A stretch of DNA of 22,000 bases from JBGTCY01 sp041748615 (GCA_041748615.1 JBGTCY010000227.1:1-22000), one strand, 5' to 3'; positions 9,201 to 15,653 are shown, numbered from the stretch's first letter. Notes: generated from the sequence alone by a model not told the origin. Numbers and translations: made by a program.

Positions 9201-10900
9201 AAGATTGGAAAGAAGGTTTCACTTATGATAACCTCAACCGTCTGACCTCGTCACTTGTTTCAAACATTAACGAAACCACACTGAGTTTCGTCAGGAACTA
9301 CACCTACGCCCCCAACGGCAACCTCCTCACCAAACCCGATGCGGGCAAGTTGGTCTATAGCCCGCACAAGATAAATGCTGTCACCCGCGTGAATGACGAT
9401 GACGACCTCTTTCCCAATGCCTTCATCCCCAACGACATTCCCTCCCTCACCCAGGACATTACCTACACCCCCTTCCACCAGCCTGAGAAGATCACCGAAG
9501 GCGACTATGAATTGACTTACACCTACGGCTTCGACTATCAGCGCAGGTATATGGAACTCAAGGAAAACAATGATGTGATAGCAACCCGCCATTATCTGGG
9601 CAATTATGAATACAGGACAGGAGACGGGGTTACCGCTCATCATGTTCATTACATCACTTCCCCCGCAGGTTTAGCAGCTATTGTTACTAAAACCGCTTCC
9701 GGACCTTTCGTGTATAACTATACCTACACCGACCACCTCGGCAGCATCCTCACCGTTACCGATGATGAAGGTGAAGTAATTGCCGAGCAGAATTTTGATG
9801 CATGGGGCAGGCGTAGAAACCCGAACAACTGGACATACAATAACATTCCCGATGTGCCTGCATGGATGTATAGAGGCTTCACCGGACATGAGCACGTGCC
9901 TCAGTTTGCGCTCATCAATATGAACGGGCGGCTCTACGACCCCGTGCTCGGCAGGATGCTCTCGCCTGATAATTATGTGCAATCACCTTTTAGTACGCAG
10001 AGTTATAATAGGTATAGTTATGTGGTAAATAATCCGCTAAAGTATGTGGACCCGAGCGGGGAGGTTTGGTTTGTGCCGATTATCATTGGAGCGGTTTATG
10101 GTGCGGCTTATGGCGCCATTCGTACAGATGGAACAGACGAAAAATGGTATAATGGATTATGGAAAGGAGCGTTGGTTGGAGGAGCAAGTGGAGCGCTTTC
10201 TATAATTGGAGGAGCGAGTTTAAGCTTTGCAGGAAATTTATTTTTAGGTGCTGCGCAAGGAGCTGCTACGGGTATGTTAGATGCTGCGTTGTGGGGAAAT
10301 AATATAGGGCAGGGAGCGTTGTGGGGTGCAATAGGAGGAGCTGCTATGACAACACTTACTTCTGAAAATTTCAAAAATTTACACCGAGGTGAAAAATTTC
10401 TTTCTAATGAGAAGGTATTTAATAATATGATGGCACGTGGAGTAGCCAGACAGGATATTTTAGATTATTTTGGATTTGAAGGGACATATGCTCCTAATAA
10501 AACGAGTACCAATTATCAAGCTGAGGGTTATTGGGGAGTAACAAATCCTAATACAGGAGAAATTTCTTATGGGGAGTTTGCTTTTGATAACTATGGCACT
10601 TTACATGCAACCTATAAAAAGGAATCTTATAGTTCGTACAAAATTAAGCACGGGAAGCCAATAAAGCAGGTGCCCAACGAAATGCGAGGATTGAATATGG
10701 AGTATTTTGTTGAAGAAACGTACGGTTATTTGTACGCATTTAAAAATCAAGGCCTTTATCCAAATCATAATTTTCCTTTTCAAGGAGTGGAATTTTATCA
10801 AACGGCATTGTACCGATGGGAGTTTCAATTAGGAATTTCAATAAATTATGCTACCTATCCTAAGTCCAAATTTTTTTATTCAATACCCAGAAGATGGTGA
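3269..10900 (+). CDS. secreted SpvB / FG-GAP / YD-repeat (RHS) polymorphic toxin
   Basis: 2543 residues from the ATG at 3269. I chose this start because it opens directly into a signal peptide (MSIITLLCTLYALPVCSQA), whereas the upstream in-frame extension only translates intergenic repeats. Order of parts: a beta-rich N-terminal region (20-390); a Cys-containing PPC-like domain (about 400-510); an SpvB domain from about 535 (IPLPPGTNGM, YNSQAGNGHLGMGWS); seven FG-GAP/VCBS calcium-binding-type repeats (DFNGDG/DYNGDG/DFDGDG, about 838-1225); YD repeats (about 1418-2150, e.g. YDNFGN, YDDFGNL); the RHS-associated core (YTDHLGS at 2153, FDAWGR, NGRLYDPVLGR); then VDPSGE (2260-2265). By family knowledge the YD/RHS part forms a shell around the C-terminal tip. 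The tip (about 2266-2543) starts with a Gly/Ala-rich hydrophobic segment and ends in a domain I do not recognise. No T9SS tail is present. The end overlaps the next gene by 7 bases. Base composition drops from GC-rich in the N-terminal third to AT-rich in the tip. Confidence 0.9.
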   Translation: MSIITLLCTLYALPVCSQAWLTNTGLKVYIAPGTSVNIQGGGMYHDSSSAIHNYGYIRTDTARSAGALELKGAHSRLEINSALQLDDGTLRLNGNTLLLHNGDTAALQAGNGKIIEDTLWGKIIWSIGANTGRYVIPLAGGDTLDDLTVEFEVLKAGDGIHGALTFATFRTGNDNLPYPGVFDEDASRFLDSNQLLIADRYWQLSADGYDTLPAMRLTLRYREAEAGGDNMLVPDSLVLSWWDGNCWQQATGTVDAGNRAFTTDSFSVFQTFVLHDKAAPPDCNDGSACDRAFYLPERVSRVFEIPDTALWFRFTADADSHNLFRLCNTLSDTLSLNIETVELYAACADTVFLDTIQVGSDMPVKYLSFAGLTPGSDYLMRIVKKTPGDTSVFRIDCPDLRLFANVAVECSDTAAADEVCLWYSDYSSVYPCGATPNTFIWKVFDADTQQLAYADTTTTLANKLDFTLAYGSYSFIIEERNASGVLLYEWKMPDYMPPVFKHAEKHAIEYESSLYGTDFTNITINTDKDVGTIIGIEGTTPTGASTYTIPIPLPPGTNGMVPNIALVYNSQAGNGHLGMGWSISGLPVISRVGKSMFPDNEVTPVSLTTNDLFAIDGNKLIKAFGGQYYGGDGTMYFTEIEDFSIISSYEYLGGNIANGPLWFKVETKEGLIMEFGNHPNARFLNKDNDKVIFWRLNKIIDNYGNFIIFSYDNGSRDSRITEIEYTVNPQKGLTAYNNIKFEYEGGRIDENKIYTAGSEIAVNHLLKNIIITADNNLPFKTYEIKYANDNIYTYLKEIIEYGASGSDLNSTKFRYGDQPQSCFGPSGSFSVQEDNADIFPGDFNGDGLTDLLVATYEVVGNKRYHKKFKIYMREPNGQFTLKYTSPTLDDGTVITRRSDIPNYGFIASDYNGDGIDDFLILKTSYDGSYNRLDNVTIYRGNISLTNFSTINAPVPLGNYINLSGNYFFPGDFDGDGRMDFITFLAESRVINGIPVLITKAFLNFPGKGEFNVPLNIDLPLGIYSLESIVSLRFDRVFVVDFNGDGKHELMVIRDESDGGKCDIFSIDNLNSSAYIARSVADNGAGLGYPTFWHDIFHGDFNGDGKTDILTRVKSSDTWSVAYSTGKSFDERIYPPSAPLFDPMPRFDSNDLLDKLTIADFNGDGKSDIMHGYNALFNEKVIMYYSRGSSFERNQVCGSMLWGYNESFIADYNLVGDFNGDGRADAINPTSPSSYDFIYFKRDGKERILFQLRNGFNRTVTFDYELLTNNSFYTKGATLAYPWNNVQTGMHAVSYIATTDGIGGVNKTEFKYEQAKVHRSGRGFLGFTKITAENMNISGTGTAVFQKTVDEYIFNMESALPALKKTTNMLPNGALIGFIEYDNQFPCGRMPGCYNYYPRVRESEQRDYSGAQVKTLFNYDNFGNILKSTGNYGIEIIETESPAYFAIGSPVPSKPLQVNTKISRSGQHFINATKFEYYNEGAVKKMFEFANKPCEVLTEYEYDDFGNLTKETVSASGLDARTTSYFYDAKKRYPTTIRNSLNKDMSYTYNPRWGKPVSVTGIDGNTTEYVYDEWGRTSEVTVKKNTSDEYSISTSFDWDEFFSSSYPTTFYALTEHPGKPDVKIWYDVFGRETKRKTEGFNGQWLDRFTRYDYRGNVITEIHDHYSSENSSHFQTDYSYDDLTGYNQLKTVSTIIGSTNYSYAYQNGRTTATVTNPASQQHTTITDVSGKVIRSTDSGGILTYDYYADGNQKSVKLGNVTLAYHEFDHCGRQTLLSDKNSGITQYRYNAFGELEWQQDANGNEYDMEYDLLGRITLRDGPEGETKYDYVETGNGINQIKKITGFNGYNQEFTYDQFGRTTQVKEAFPIGNFLTDYTYDRYDNTETVTFPSNFGIKYFFDTNGFLTDIKNKDDLNTVFFSNPQYNGLGQCKAYTLGNGLNSTIGYFRGIPTGFYTEDVQDLQLTYHFPSGNITERKDEIKDWKEGFTYDNLNRLTSSLVSNINETTLSFVRNYTYAPNGNLLTKPDAGKLVYSPHKINAVTRVNDDDDLFPNAFIPNDIPSLTQDITYTPFHQPEKITEGDYELTYTYGFDYQRRYMELKENNDVIATRHYLGNYEYRTGDGVTAHHVHYITSPAGLAAIVTKTASGPFVYNYTYTDHLGSILTVTDDEGEVIAEQNFDAWGRRRNPNNWTYNNIPDVPAWMYRGFTGHEHVPQFALINMNGRLYDPVLGRMLSPDNYVQSPFSTQSYNRYSYVVNNPLKYVDPSGEVWFVPIIIGAVYGAAYGAIRTDGTDEKWYNGLWKGALVGGASGALSIIGGASLSFAGNLFLGAAQGAATGMLDAALWGNNIGQGALWGAIGGAAMTTLTSENFKNLHRGEKFLSNEKVFNNMMARGVARQDILDYFGFEGTYAPNKTSTNYQAEGYWGVTNPNTGEISYGEFAFDNYGTLHATYKKESYSSYKIKHGKPIKQVPNEMRGLNMEYFVEETYGYLYAFKNQGLYPNHNFPFQGVEFYQTALYRWEFQLGISINYATYPKSKFFYSIPRRW
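9641..10060 (+). repeat. RHS core segment shared with the cassettes, copy 1 (in the full-length toxin)
   Basis: Covers HVHYITSP to the DPSG motif. Bases 9782-9885 are identical to 13162-13265 (104 bases), and 9902-9982 are identical to 11580-11660 (81 bases). Confidence 0.9.
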
Positions 10901-11286
10901 AATGGTTTTTAATTTTATTATGCTGGAATGCTTTAATTGCTAAAGCTCAGGAAAAGGATTCGATAGAGTCTGATTTAATTTCAATTATTGAGTTTCCTCC
11001 ATTATTTGATAAAAGTGAAGATATTTTGTCCTTTATAGATAAAAATATTATATATCCAAATACAGCAATTGCAGACAGTCTTGAGGGAATAGTTGCAGTG
11101 TCTTTTTGGATCGAAAAAGATGGGACGACATCAAGACATGCGATTGTAAAAGGAGTGCGAAATGATTTAGATGAAGAAGCATTGCGTGTCGCAAAACTCA
11201 TTAAATTTAGTAAACCAGCCTACCAAAAAGGTATACCTATGAGTGTTAAATATACAATTCCAATAAAGTTTAAGGTTAATCCTTAA
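10894..11286 (+). CDS. secreted stand-alone TonB C-terminal-domain protein, candidate immunity to tip 1
   Basis: 130 residues. A signal peptide (1-18, ending AKAQ) is followed by one TonB C-terminal domain (about 35-130). The family's features are visible: YP at 54-55, FWIEKDG at 71-77, DLDEEALR at 91-98, and the final strands IPMSVKYTIPIKF at 114-126. Energy-transducing TonB normally has an N-terminal membrane anchor and a proline-rich spacer; both are absent, so it is unlikely to energise an outer-membrane receptor. The ATG lies inside the last codons of the RHS toxin (ATGGTGA, 7-base overlap), which implies translational coupling. This is the position usually held by the immunity protein of the adjacent tip. 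The immunity role is inferred from position; the domain call is firm. Confidence 0.8.
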   Translation: MVKWFLILLCWNALIAKAQEKDSIESDLISIIEFPPLFDKSEDILSFIDKNIIYPNTAIADSLEGIVAVSFWIEKDGTTSRHAIVKGVRNDLDEEALRVAKLIKFSKPAYQKGIPMSVKYTIPIKFKVNP

Positions 11287-11345
11287 AGGCACGAATTTAA
11301 CGAAGGTTAACTTGTGCATATAAATGTGTGAATAGAGAATAAATC

Positions 11346-11357
11346 GTTCTTTGAAAA
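11346..11357 (+). promoter_or_regulatory. boxA-like motif GTTCTTTGAAAA at the head of cassette 2
   Basis: This exact 12-mer recurs at 12956-12967, in both cases at the junction where an orphan RHS cassette begins. It matches most of the Bacillus rRNA boxA antitermination sequence (TGTTCTTTGAAAACT). It may be a Nus-factor site, a recombination scar or chance. Confidence 0.25.
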
Positions 11358-11369
11358 TTTTTCTTTGTA

Positions 11370-11741
11370 GTAGCAAACTCCGACATAGAATACTACGCTG
11401 TTTACACCGACCACCTCGGCAGCATCCTCACCGTTACGGACGACCAGGGCGATATTGTAGCCGAGCAAAACTTTGATGCGTGGGGCAGAAAAAGAAATCC
11501 CAACAACTGGAGCTATGATAACATCCCCGATGTACCCGCCTGGCTCTACAGAGGCTTCACCGGACATGAGCACGTGCCGCAGTTTGCGCTCATCAATATG
11601 AACGGGCGGCTCTACGACCCCGTGCTCGGCAGGATGCTCTCGCCTGATAATTATGTGCAAAGCCCGTTCAGTACGCAGAGTTATAATCGGTATAGTTATG
11701 TGTGGAATAATCCGATGAGGTATGTGGATCCGGATGGGGAG
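11370..11741 (+). repeat. RHS core segment, copy 2 (cassette 2)
   Basis: Aligns to copy 1 and copy 3 up to VDPDGE. Its left end is sharp and falls inside the AIVV segment seen in copy 3. Different parts are closest to different copies, for example GTTACGGACGACCAGGGCGA is shared with copy 3. Confidence 0.9.
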
Positions 11742-12635
11742 GTTATTTGGGTGCCAGTTATAATAGGAGCGGTTTTAGGGGGTACTTCTGGTTGGCAAAT
11801 TGGCAAGGCAAAAGGCGCAGAGGGTTGGGCGATGTTTGGATATATTTTGGGAGGAGCGGCAATCGGAGGATTATCAAGCGCAGCAGGTAGCGCTGTAACA
11901 ACATCTTTAGGGGCTACGATATCATCTCAATTTGGCGGTCTTATTGCTACCGGGATTGGTGGTGCCACTGCCGGTGCAATAAGTGGGTTTGGATTTAATG
12001 CTTTAGCTGGAGGAAATCCAATAGATGGATTTTGGAAAGGTGCCGTTAGTGGATTGGCTGGTGGCGCTTTAGGCGGTTATATTTCGGGCGGTGCGGGAGC
12101 ATTTGTAGGTGGCTCAACATCCAGTTTAATAAATACGGCTTTAAATGGAGGTGATGCCAAAGACATACTCAAGTCAGCAGCCATAGGAGGCGTTGTGGCT
12201 TGGGGTGCTTATCAAACACAACAGGCAATTAATTTTAAAGCACATGGACAAGGATTTTCAAGAAAACAGTTTAATACAATGACACGTGCTACACAAAAAT
12301 CATTTACAAGAGGTAAGGAGTACGGGGGATGGTTATTAGCAAATGGAAGTATAGAAATGTGGCAACCCGGGCATAGGTCAGGAATAACTCCAACAGCTAG
12401 GCCGTCAAATGCAGTTGGTTTTTTTCACACTCACCCTAATGCTGGTCCAAATTGGATAGAACCACATAGTGGTGCCGACATAGCTTTTAATAATTCTGTA
12501 GCACGTGTAAATTCTTATGTGATAGGAAGAAGTAATTTTTATCTGCAAGTTCCACATGGACAATCAACATTACTGTCAGGCAATCACTACTTTAATCCAT
12601 ATATATTCAATCCATTTTATAATTCAATAAGATGA
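11574..12635 (+). CDS. orphan RHS tip cassette 2: core fragment plus JAB/JAMM-like tip
   Basis: The RHS frame is open from 11355 and matches the parent core from 11370 (VVANSDIEYYAVYTDHLGS), but no ATG or GTG precedes the GTG at 11574. It therefore looks like a silent cassette rather than a normally started gene. After VDPDGE comes a long Gly/Ala-rich hydrophobic region, then a C-terminal domain with GFFHTHP and SGAD. Counted from 11574, H285 and H287 with S299 and D302 fit the JAMM pattern HxH..SxxD, and E261 (GSIEMW) could be the upstream glutamate. JAB-fold domains, including DUF4329-like ones, are known at the tips of RHS polymorphic toxins; as metallopeptidases they would cleave a peptide or isopeptide bond. 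Activity here is inferred. The stop overlaps the next gene's start (ATGA). Confidence 0.8.
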   Translation: MPQFALINMNGRLYDPVLGRMLSPDNYVQSPFSTQSYNRYSYVWNNPMRYVDPDGEVIWVPVIIGAVLGGTSGWQIGKAKGAEGWAMFGYILGGAAIGGLSSAAGSAVTTSLGATISSQFGGLIATGIGGATAGAISGFGFNALAGGNPIDGFWKGAVSGLAGGALGGYISGGAGAFVGGSTSSLINTALNGGDAKDILKSAAIGGVVAWGAYQTQQAINFKAHGQGFSRKQFNTMTRATQKSFTRGKEYGGWLLANGSIEMWQPGHRSGITPTARPSNAVGFFHTHPNAGPNWIEPHSGADIAFNNSVARVNSYVIGRSNFYLQVPHGQSTLLSGNHYFNPYIFNPFYNSIR

Positions 12636-12940
12636 AAAAATACAATTTATATTATCAAAGTGTATTGATATCTTTATTCTTAGGATGTAATACTAATAAT
12701 ATTCGAACAATGAAAATCGAAGAATGTAATCAGGACATTGCAATTCAATTAGCCGATAAGGAAATGAAAAAGAACGGATATGAAATTAACAAACTAAAAA
12801 GAACGGTAATAAATAATGAAAATGATGATATTTATGAAATACACTATGCTATTGTAAGTAAAGAAGAATTAGGCGGAGGAGGAGAAATATCAATTTCAAG
12901 AACTACTTGTAAAATTATAAATAAAGTTTTTTATCAGTAA
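12632..12940 (+). CDS. small lipoprotein, candidate immunity to the JAMM-like tip
   Basis: 102 residues. A short hydrophobic leader ends in a lipobox (LFLGC, Cys19), so the product should be a membrane-anchored lipoprotein facing the periplasm or the surface. The rest (AIQLADKEMKKNGYEI, EIHYAI, GGGGEISIS and a closing IINKVF) resembles the NTF2-fold or PepSY-like small domains of some polymorphic-toxin immunity proteins, but the match is loose. It starts in a 4-base overlap with the end of cassette 2, so the pair is probably translated together. Role inferred from position. Confidence 0.7.
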   Translation: MKKYNLYYQSVLISLFLGCNTNNIRTMKIEECNQDIAIQLADKEMKKNGYEINKLKRTVINNENDDIYEIHYAIVSKEELGGGGEISISRTTCKIINKVFYQ

Positions 12941-12955
12941 TAATAAATTAGATTA

Positions 12956-12967
12956 GTTCTTTGAAAA
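12956..12967 (+). promoter_or_regulatory. boxA-like motif GTTCTTTGAAAA at the head of cassette 3
   Basis: Identical to the 12-mer at 11346-11357. Here the likely TTG start (12961) of cassette 3 falls inside it. Function unproven. Confidence 0.25.
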
Positions 12968-14232
12968 ATTCACTGTGGATATTTTATTATGAAATTGATT
13001 TTGACGACATTTATAATCCCCGCCATATCCACTACATCGGCAGCCCCACAGGTCTGGCAGCCATCGTAGTAGATGATGGTACGGATGTGGAATATTACTG
13101 CGTTTACACCGACCACCTCGGTAGCATCCTCACCGTTACGGACGACCAGGGCGACATTGTAGCCGAGCAGAATTTTGATGCATGGGGCAGGCGTAGAAAC
13201 CCGAACAACTGGACATACAATAACATTCCCGATGTGCCTGCATGGATGTATAGAGGCTTCACCGGGCATGAGCACGTGCCGCAGTTTGCGCTCATCAACA
13301 TGAACGGGCGGCTCTACGACCCCGTCTTAGGCAGGATGCTCTCGCCTGATAATTATGTGCAAAGCCCGTTTAGCACGCAGAGTTATAATCGGTATTCATA
13401 TGTTTTTAATAACCCGCTCAGTTATGTTGATCCTGATGGGGAGATGGCGTGGTGGATACCGGTTGTGGTAGGTGCAGCTATTGGAGGATATGTGGGTGGG
13501 GGAGTTGCTTCTGGAACATGGAACCCGTTTACGAAGCAATATTGGCAAAAGGGATGGAAAGGATATGCTGCTGGAACCGCCATCGGAGCCGCTATCGGCT
13601 TTGGTGTTTCTTACGGAATGTCCTTTATTGATCCGAGTAGCCCATTGTCAACAAACCATGCACTTCACAAGTGGTCAACAAATCGCGCCTTTATGAGCAA
13701 AGGCGCATTAAATAATTCTTTTGACTATTTTTTTAAAAACCTTGGAAAGAGTGTTAAAGGCATACCGGTCGAGCAAACTAAGGGATGGATACCTATTGGC
13801 AAAATAAATATTAATGCACCCAATCCCATACCGGTCGTTTGGTTCTTTAGTGTTCAAAATTTGACAACAAATAATATTAATCTAAATAACTTGAAAAAAA
13901 TTAACGCATTTACAGGACAAGTAAGATTTGAGTTTAACAGATTGGGAGATACGGATGTAAGTGCAGATATAAGAAGATATCCATTTAAAAATAAAAATAT
14001 AGTATTTAATGCGGGTGATAGAATTCTTCAAAGCGATCCGATAAAACTAAAAACATTAAATAGGAATAATATTTTCCAAGGACATCTATCTCATTTTATT
14101 ATTGGCGAAGAATCAACAACAATTTTTGACGAAGATTTTCTAGTTGAATTAGTAAGCTTACCGACTATTAGTATTAACAGGTCAATAACAATTAAAGCTC
14201 AATTTAGAGGACCTTTAAGCATGTTTAAATAA
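12961..14232 (+). CDS. orphan RHS tip cassette 3: longer core fragment plus unrecognised tip
   Basis: 423 residues from a TTG at 12961; the frame opens only at 12952, just after a stop, so TTG or ATT are the only starts before the RHS homology. About 20 unrelated residues precede the parent-like core, which begins HIHYIGSPTGLAAIV and runs to VDPDGE with over 100 bases identical to the full-length toxin. There is no signal peptide, so as it stands the product would not be exported by itself. The tip opens with WWIPVVVGAAIGGYVGGG and another GTAIGAAIGFGV block (glycine-zipper-like). It ends in about 200 AT-rich-encoded residues that look beta-rich and show no catalytic motif I recognise. It is read as a silent tip cassette; toxicity is inferred from architecture only. 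Confidence 0.75.
   Translation: MKNSLWIFYYEIDFDDIYNPRHIHYIGSPTGLAAIVVDDGTDVEYYCVYTDHLGSILTVTDDQGDIVAEQNFDAWGRRRNPNNWTYNNIPDVPAWMYRGFTGHEHVPQFALINMNGRLYDPVLGRMLSPDNYVQSPFSTQSYNRYSYVFNNPLSYVDPDGEMAWWIPVVVGAAIGGYVGGGVASGTWNPFTKQYWQKGWKGYAAGTAIGAAIGFGVSYGMSFIDPSSPLSTNHALHKWSTNRAFMSKGALNNSFDYFFKNLGKSVKGIPVEQTKGWIPIGKININAPNPIPVVWFFSVQNLTTNNINLNNLKKINAFTGQVRFEFNRLGDTDVSADIRRYPFKNKNIVFNAGDRILQSDPIKLKTLNRNNIFQGHLSHFIIGEESTTIFDEDFLVELVSLPTISINRSITIKAQFRGPLSMFK
13024..13443 (+). repeat. RHS core segment, copy 3 (cassette 3)
   Basis: 420 bases, the same length as copy 1 between the equivalent HxHY and DPxG positions, so it aligns without net gaps. Contains the 104-base exact match to the parent. Confidence 0.9.
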
Positions 14233-14243
14233 ATTTAAAAACA

Positions 14244-14996
14244 ATGCTAAATATACTATATGTGTTTATAATATTTTTATTTTTTTCAACTACTTGTGTC
14301 AACATTTACGGTCAAGAGTTAATAATAAATGGTTCTTTTGAAATGAACCTAAGATGTCCGGAAGGAGTGAATGATTTAGATGCGTGTATTGGCTGGACAC
14401 AATCTTCAGCCAATAGAAGTTCTGATTATTTCTGTTCATGCGCGTTATATGGCGATGCTAAATCCGTAAATGTTCCTGATAATACTTTTGGGTATCAATA
14501 TCCTAACTCAGGCAACTGTTACGTAGGTTTAAGTTTATCTGATGTTGAGAAAAATTACAGGGAATATATTCAGACAAAACTTGTTAAAAAACTAGTTGCA
14601 AATGAAAAGTACCGGTTATCATTTTATGTTAGTTTGGCGGACTCAAGTGAAAATTATTGTCCGTTAATTAATGCTTGCTTCTCTAATGAGTATATATTGC
14701 CTGAAATAAGGGCAAAGAATAAGTATGAACATCTGTCTTGCGGAGCAAACAATCTTATCTTACAGTTTAATCTGCCTGTAGATACTTCAATAATTATGAA
14801 TTGGATAAAAGTTGAAAATGAGTTTATTGCAACAGGACAGGAGGTTTACTTGACTATAGGATTATTTGAAAAAGGTTTAACTAACAAAAAAGCAAAAAAG
14901 GTTTTAAATCAACATTTTATTCAAACAAGCAGACGTGCCCTTGGAAGTTACATCTATATTGATGATGTAAGCTTGATTAAAGTAATAGATAATTAA
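14244..14996 (+). CDS. secreted beta-sandwich (carbohydrate-binding-like) protein downstream of cassette 3
   Basis: 250 residues. A signal peptide (about 1-23, ending IYGQ) is followed by one domain with NGSFE (29-33), GW (50-51), SSDYF (59-63), NYREYIQ (104-110) and a closing YIYIDDVSL. This pattern is common in Bacteroidota secreted proteins, often ahead of OmpA-like modules, and resembles galactose-binding/CBM-like jelly rolls; here the domain stands alone. It starts 11 bases after cassette 3, probably in the same transcript, with an A-rich start context. By position it is the first candidate immunity protein for tip 3, but it is larger than most and may be unrelated. No catalytic motif seen. 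Confidence 0.7.
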   Translation: MLNILYVFIIFLFFSTTCVNIYGQELIINGSFEMNLRCPEGVNDLDACIGWTQSSANRSSDYFCSCALYGDAKSVNVPDNTFGYQYPNSGNCYVGLSLSDVEKNYREYIQTKLVKKLVANEKYRLSFYVSLADSSENYCPLINACFSNEYILPEIRAKNKYEHLSCGANNLILQFNLPVDTSIIMNWIKVENEFIATGQEVYLTIGLFEKGLTNKKAKKVLNQHFIQTSRRALGSYIYIDDVSLIKVIDN

Positions 14997-15051
14997 AAAA
15001 ACGTATAGACATTAATAATTTTATGTATAATATAAATGTAATTATATTGCA

Positions 15052-15072
15052 ACCGACTTTCATAAAGCCGGT
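15052..15072 (+). other. small hairpin upstream of the lipoprotein gene
   Basis: ACCGACTTT (15052-15060) pairs with AAAGCCGGT (15064-15072) with one mismatch around a 3-base loop, followed by an A-rich run. It may be a weak terminator after 14996 or a 5'-leader structure. Confidence 0.3.
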
Positions 15073-15092
15073 AAAATAAAAAAATTACGCTT

Positions 15093-15653
15093 ATGAAAAA
15101 CCACTTTGTGATATTAATTGTATTTATATGTTTTTCCTGTAAAAAGGATAAAATAAATACTTGTCAGAAAATCGGTAAAATACCATGTGAAATTTATTAT
15201 TGCATATCAGACGAGCAATTTTCAAACACACCTTACATATATGATGTTTCATTAAGCAGAAGCCAGATACAGCAGAATGATAGTATTAAGATTAAATTCT
15301 CTTTTAAAGACGGGACGGGCAATTTTGACTGGGTTAAATGGTGGGATTGCCTTGATTATTGCGCCCAAATCTGCTTTGACACCACCTTCTTACCCGTGAT
15401 ATGGATAACTGATACCAGAGTAGATTGCTTTCAACTTTTTATTTTCCCGATATACGAAAGCCTGAATGCGTCAATAAGTGGTGAAATCGAAGTTACATTA
15501 TCGGGGATATGTTGTTATAAAGGTGGCAGTGCTTGCATACCTTCAACTCAATATCCTAATGATACTGTTATTTATAAAATCAAAATCAAAAACAAAGCAG
15601 GGTTTGTAAGCAATGAAATCGAAACACCTCCTTTATTTTTATTGTGCAATTAA
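15093..15653 (+). CDS. cysteine-rich lipoprotein of unknown function
   Basis: 186 residues. A hydrophobic leader ends in FSCKK, so Cys16 is the probable lipidated residue. The mature part has many cysteines and several aromatic stretches (WVKWWDCLDYC, GICCYKGG). It reads as a single beta-rich domain with strands such as DSIKIKFSF and ASISGEIEVTLS, loosely immunoglobulin-like. I do not recognise the family. It lies 96 bases after the secreted beta-sandwich gene and is AT-rich like the cassette tips, so it may be a second immunity gene from cassette 3 or from a cassette whose RHS part has been lost. Confidence 0.65.
   Translation: MKNHFVILIVFICFSCKKDKINTCQKIGKIPCEIYYCISDEQFSNTPYIYDVSLSRSQIQQNDSIKIKFSFKDGTGNFDWVKWWDCLDYCAQICFDTTFLPVIWITDTRVDCFQLFIFPIYESLNASISGEIEVTLSGICCYKGGSACIPSTQYPNDTVIYKIKIKNKAGFVSNEIETPPLFLLCN

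Noticed and set aside
11355..11573. Treating the upstream part of cassette 2 as a separate gene
   Set aside because: It is continuous in frame with 11574-12635 and homologous to the RHS core; only a start codon is missing.
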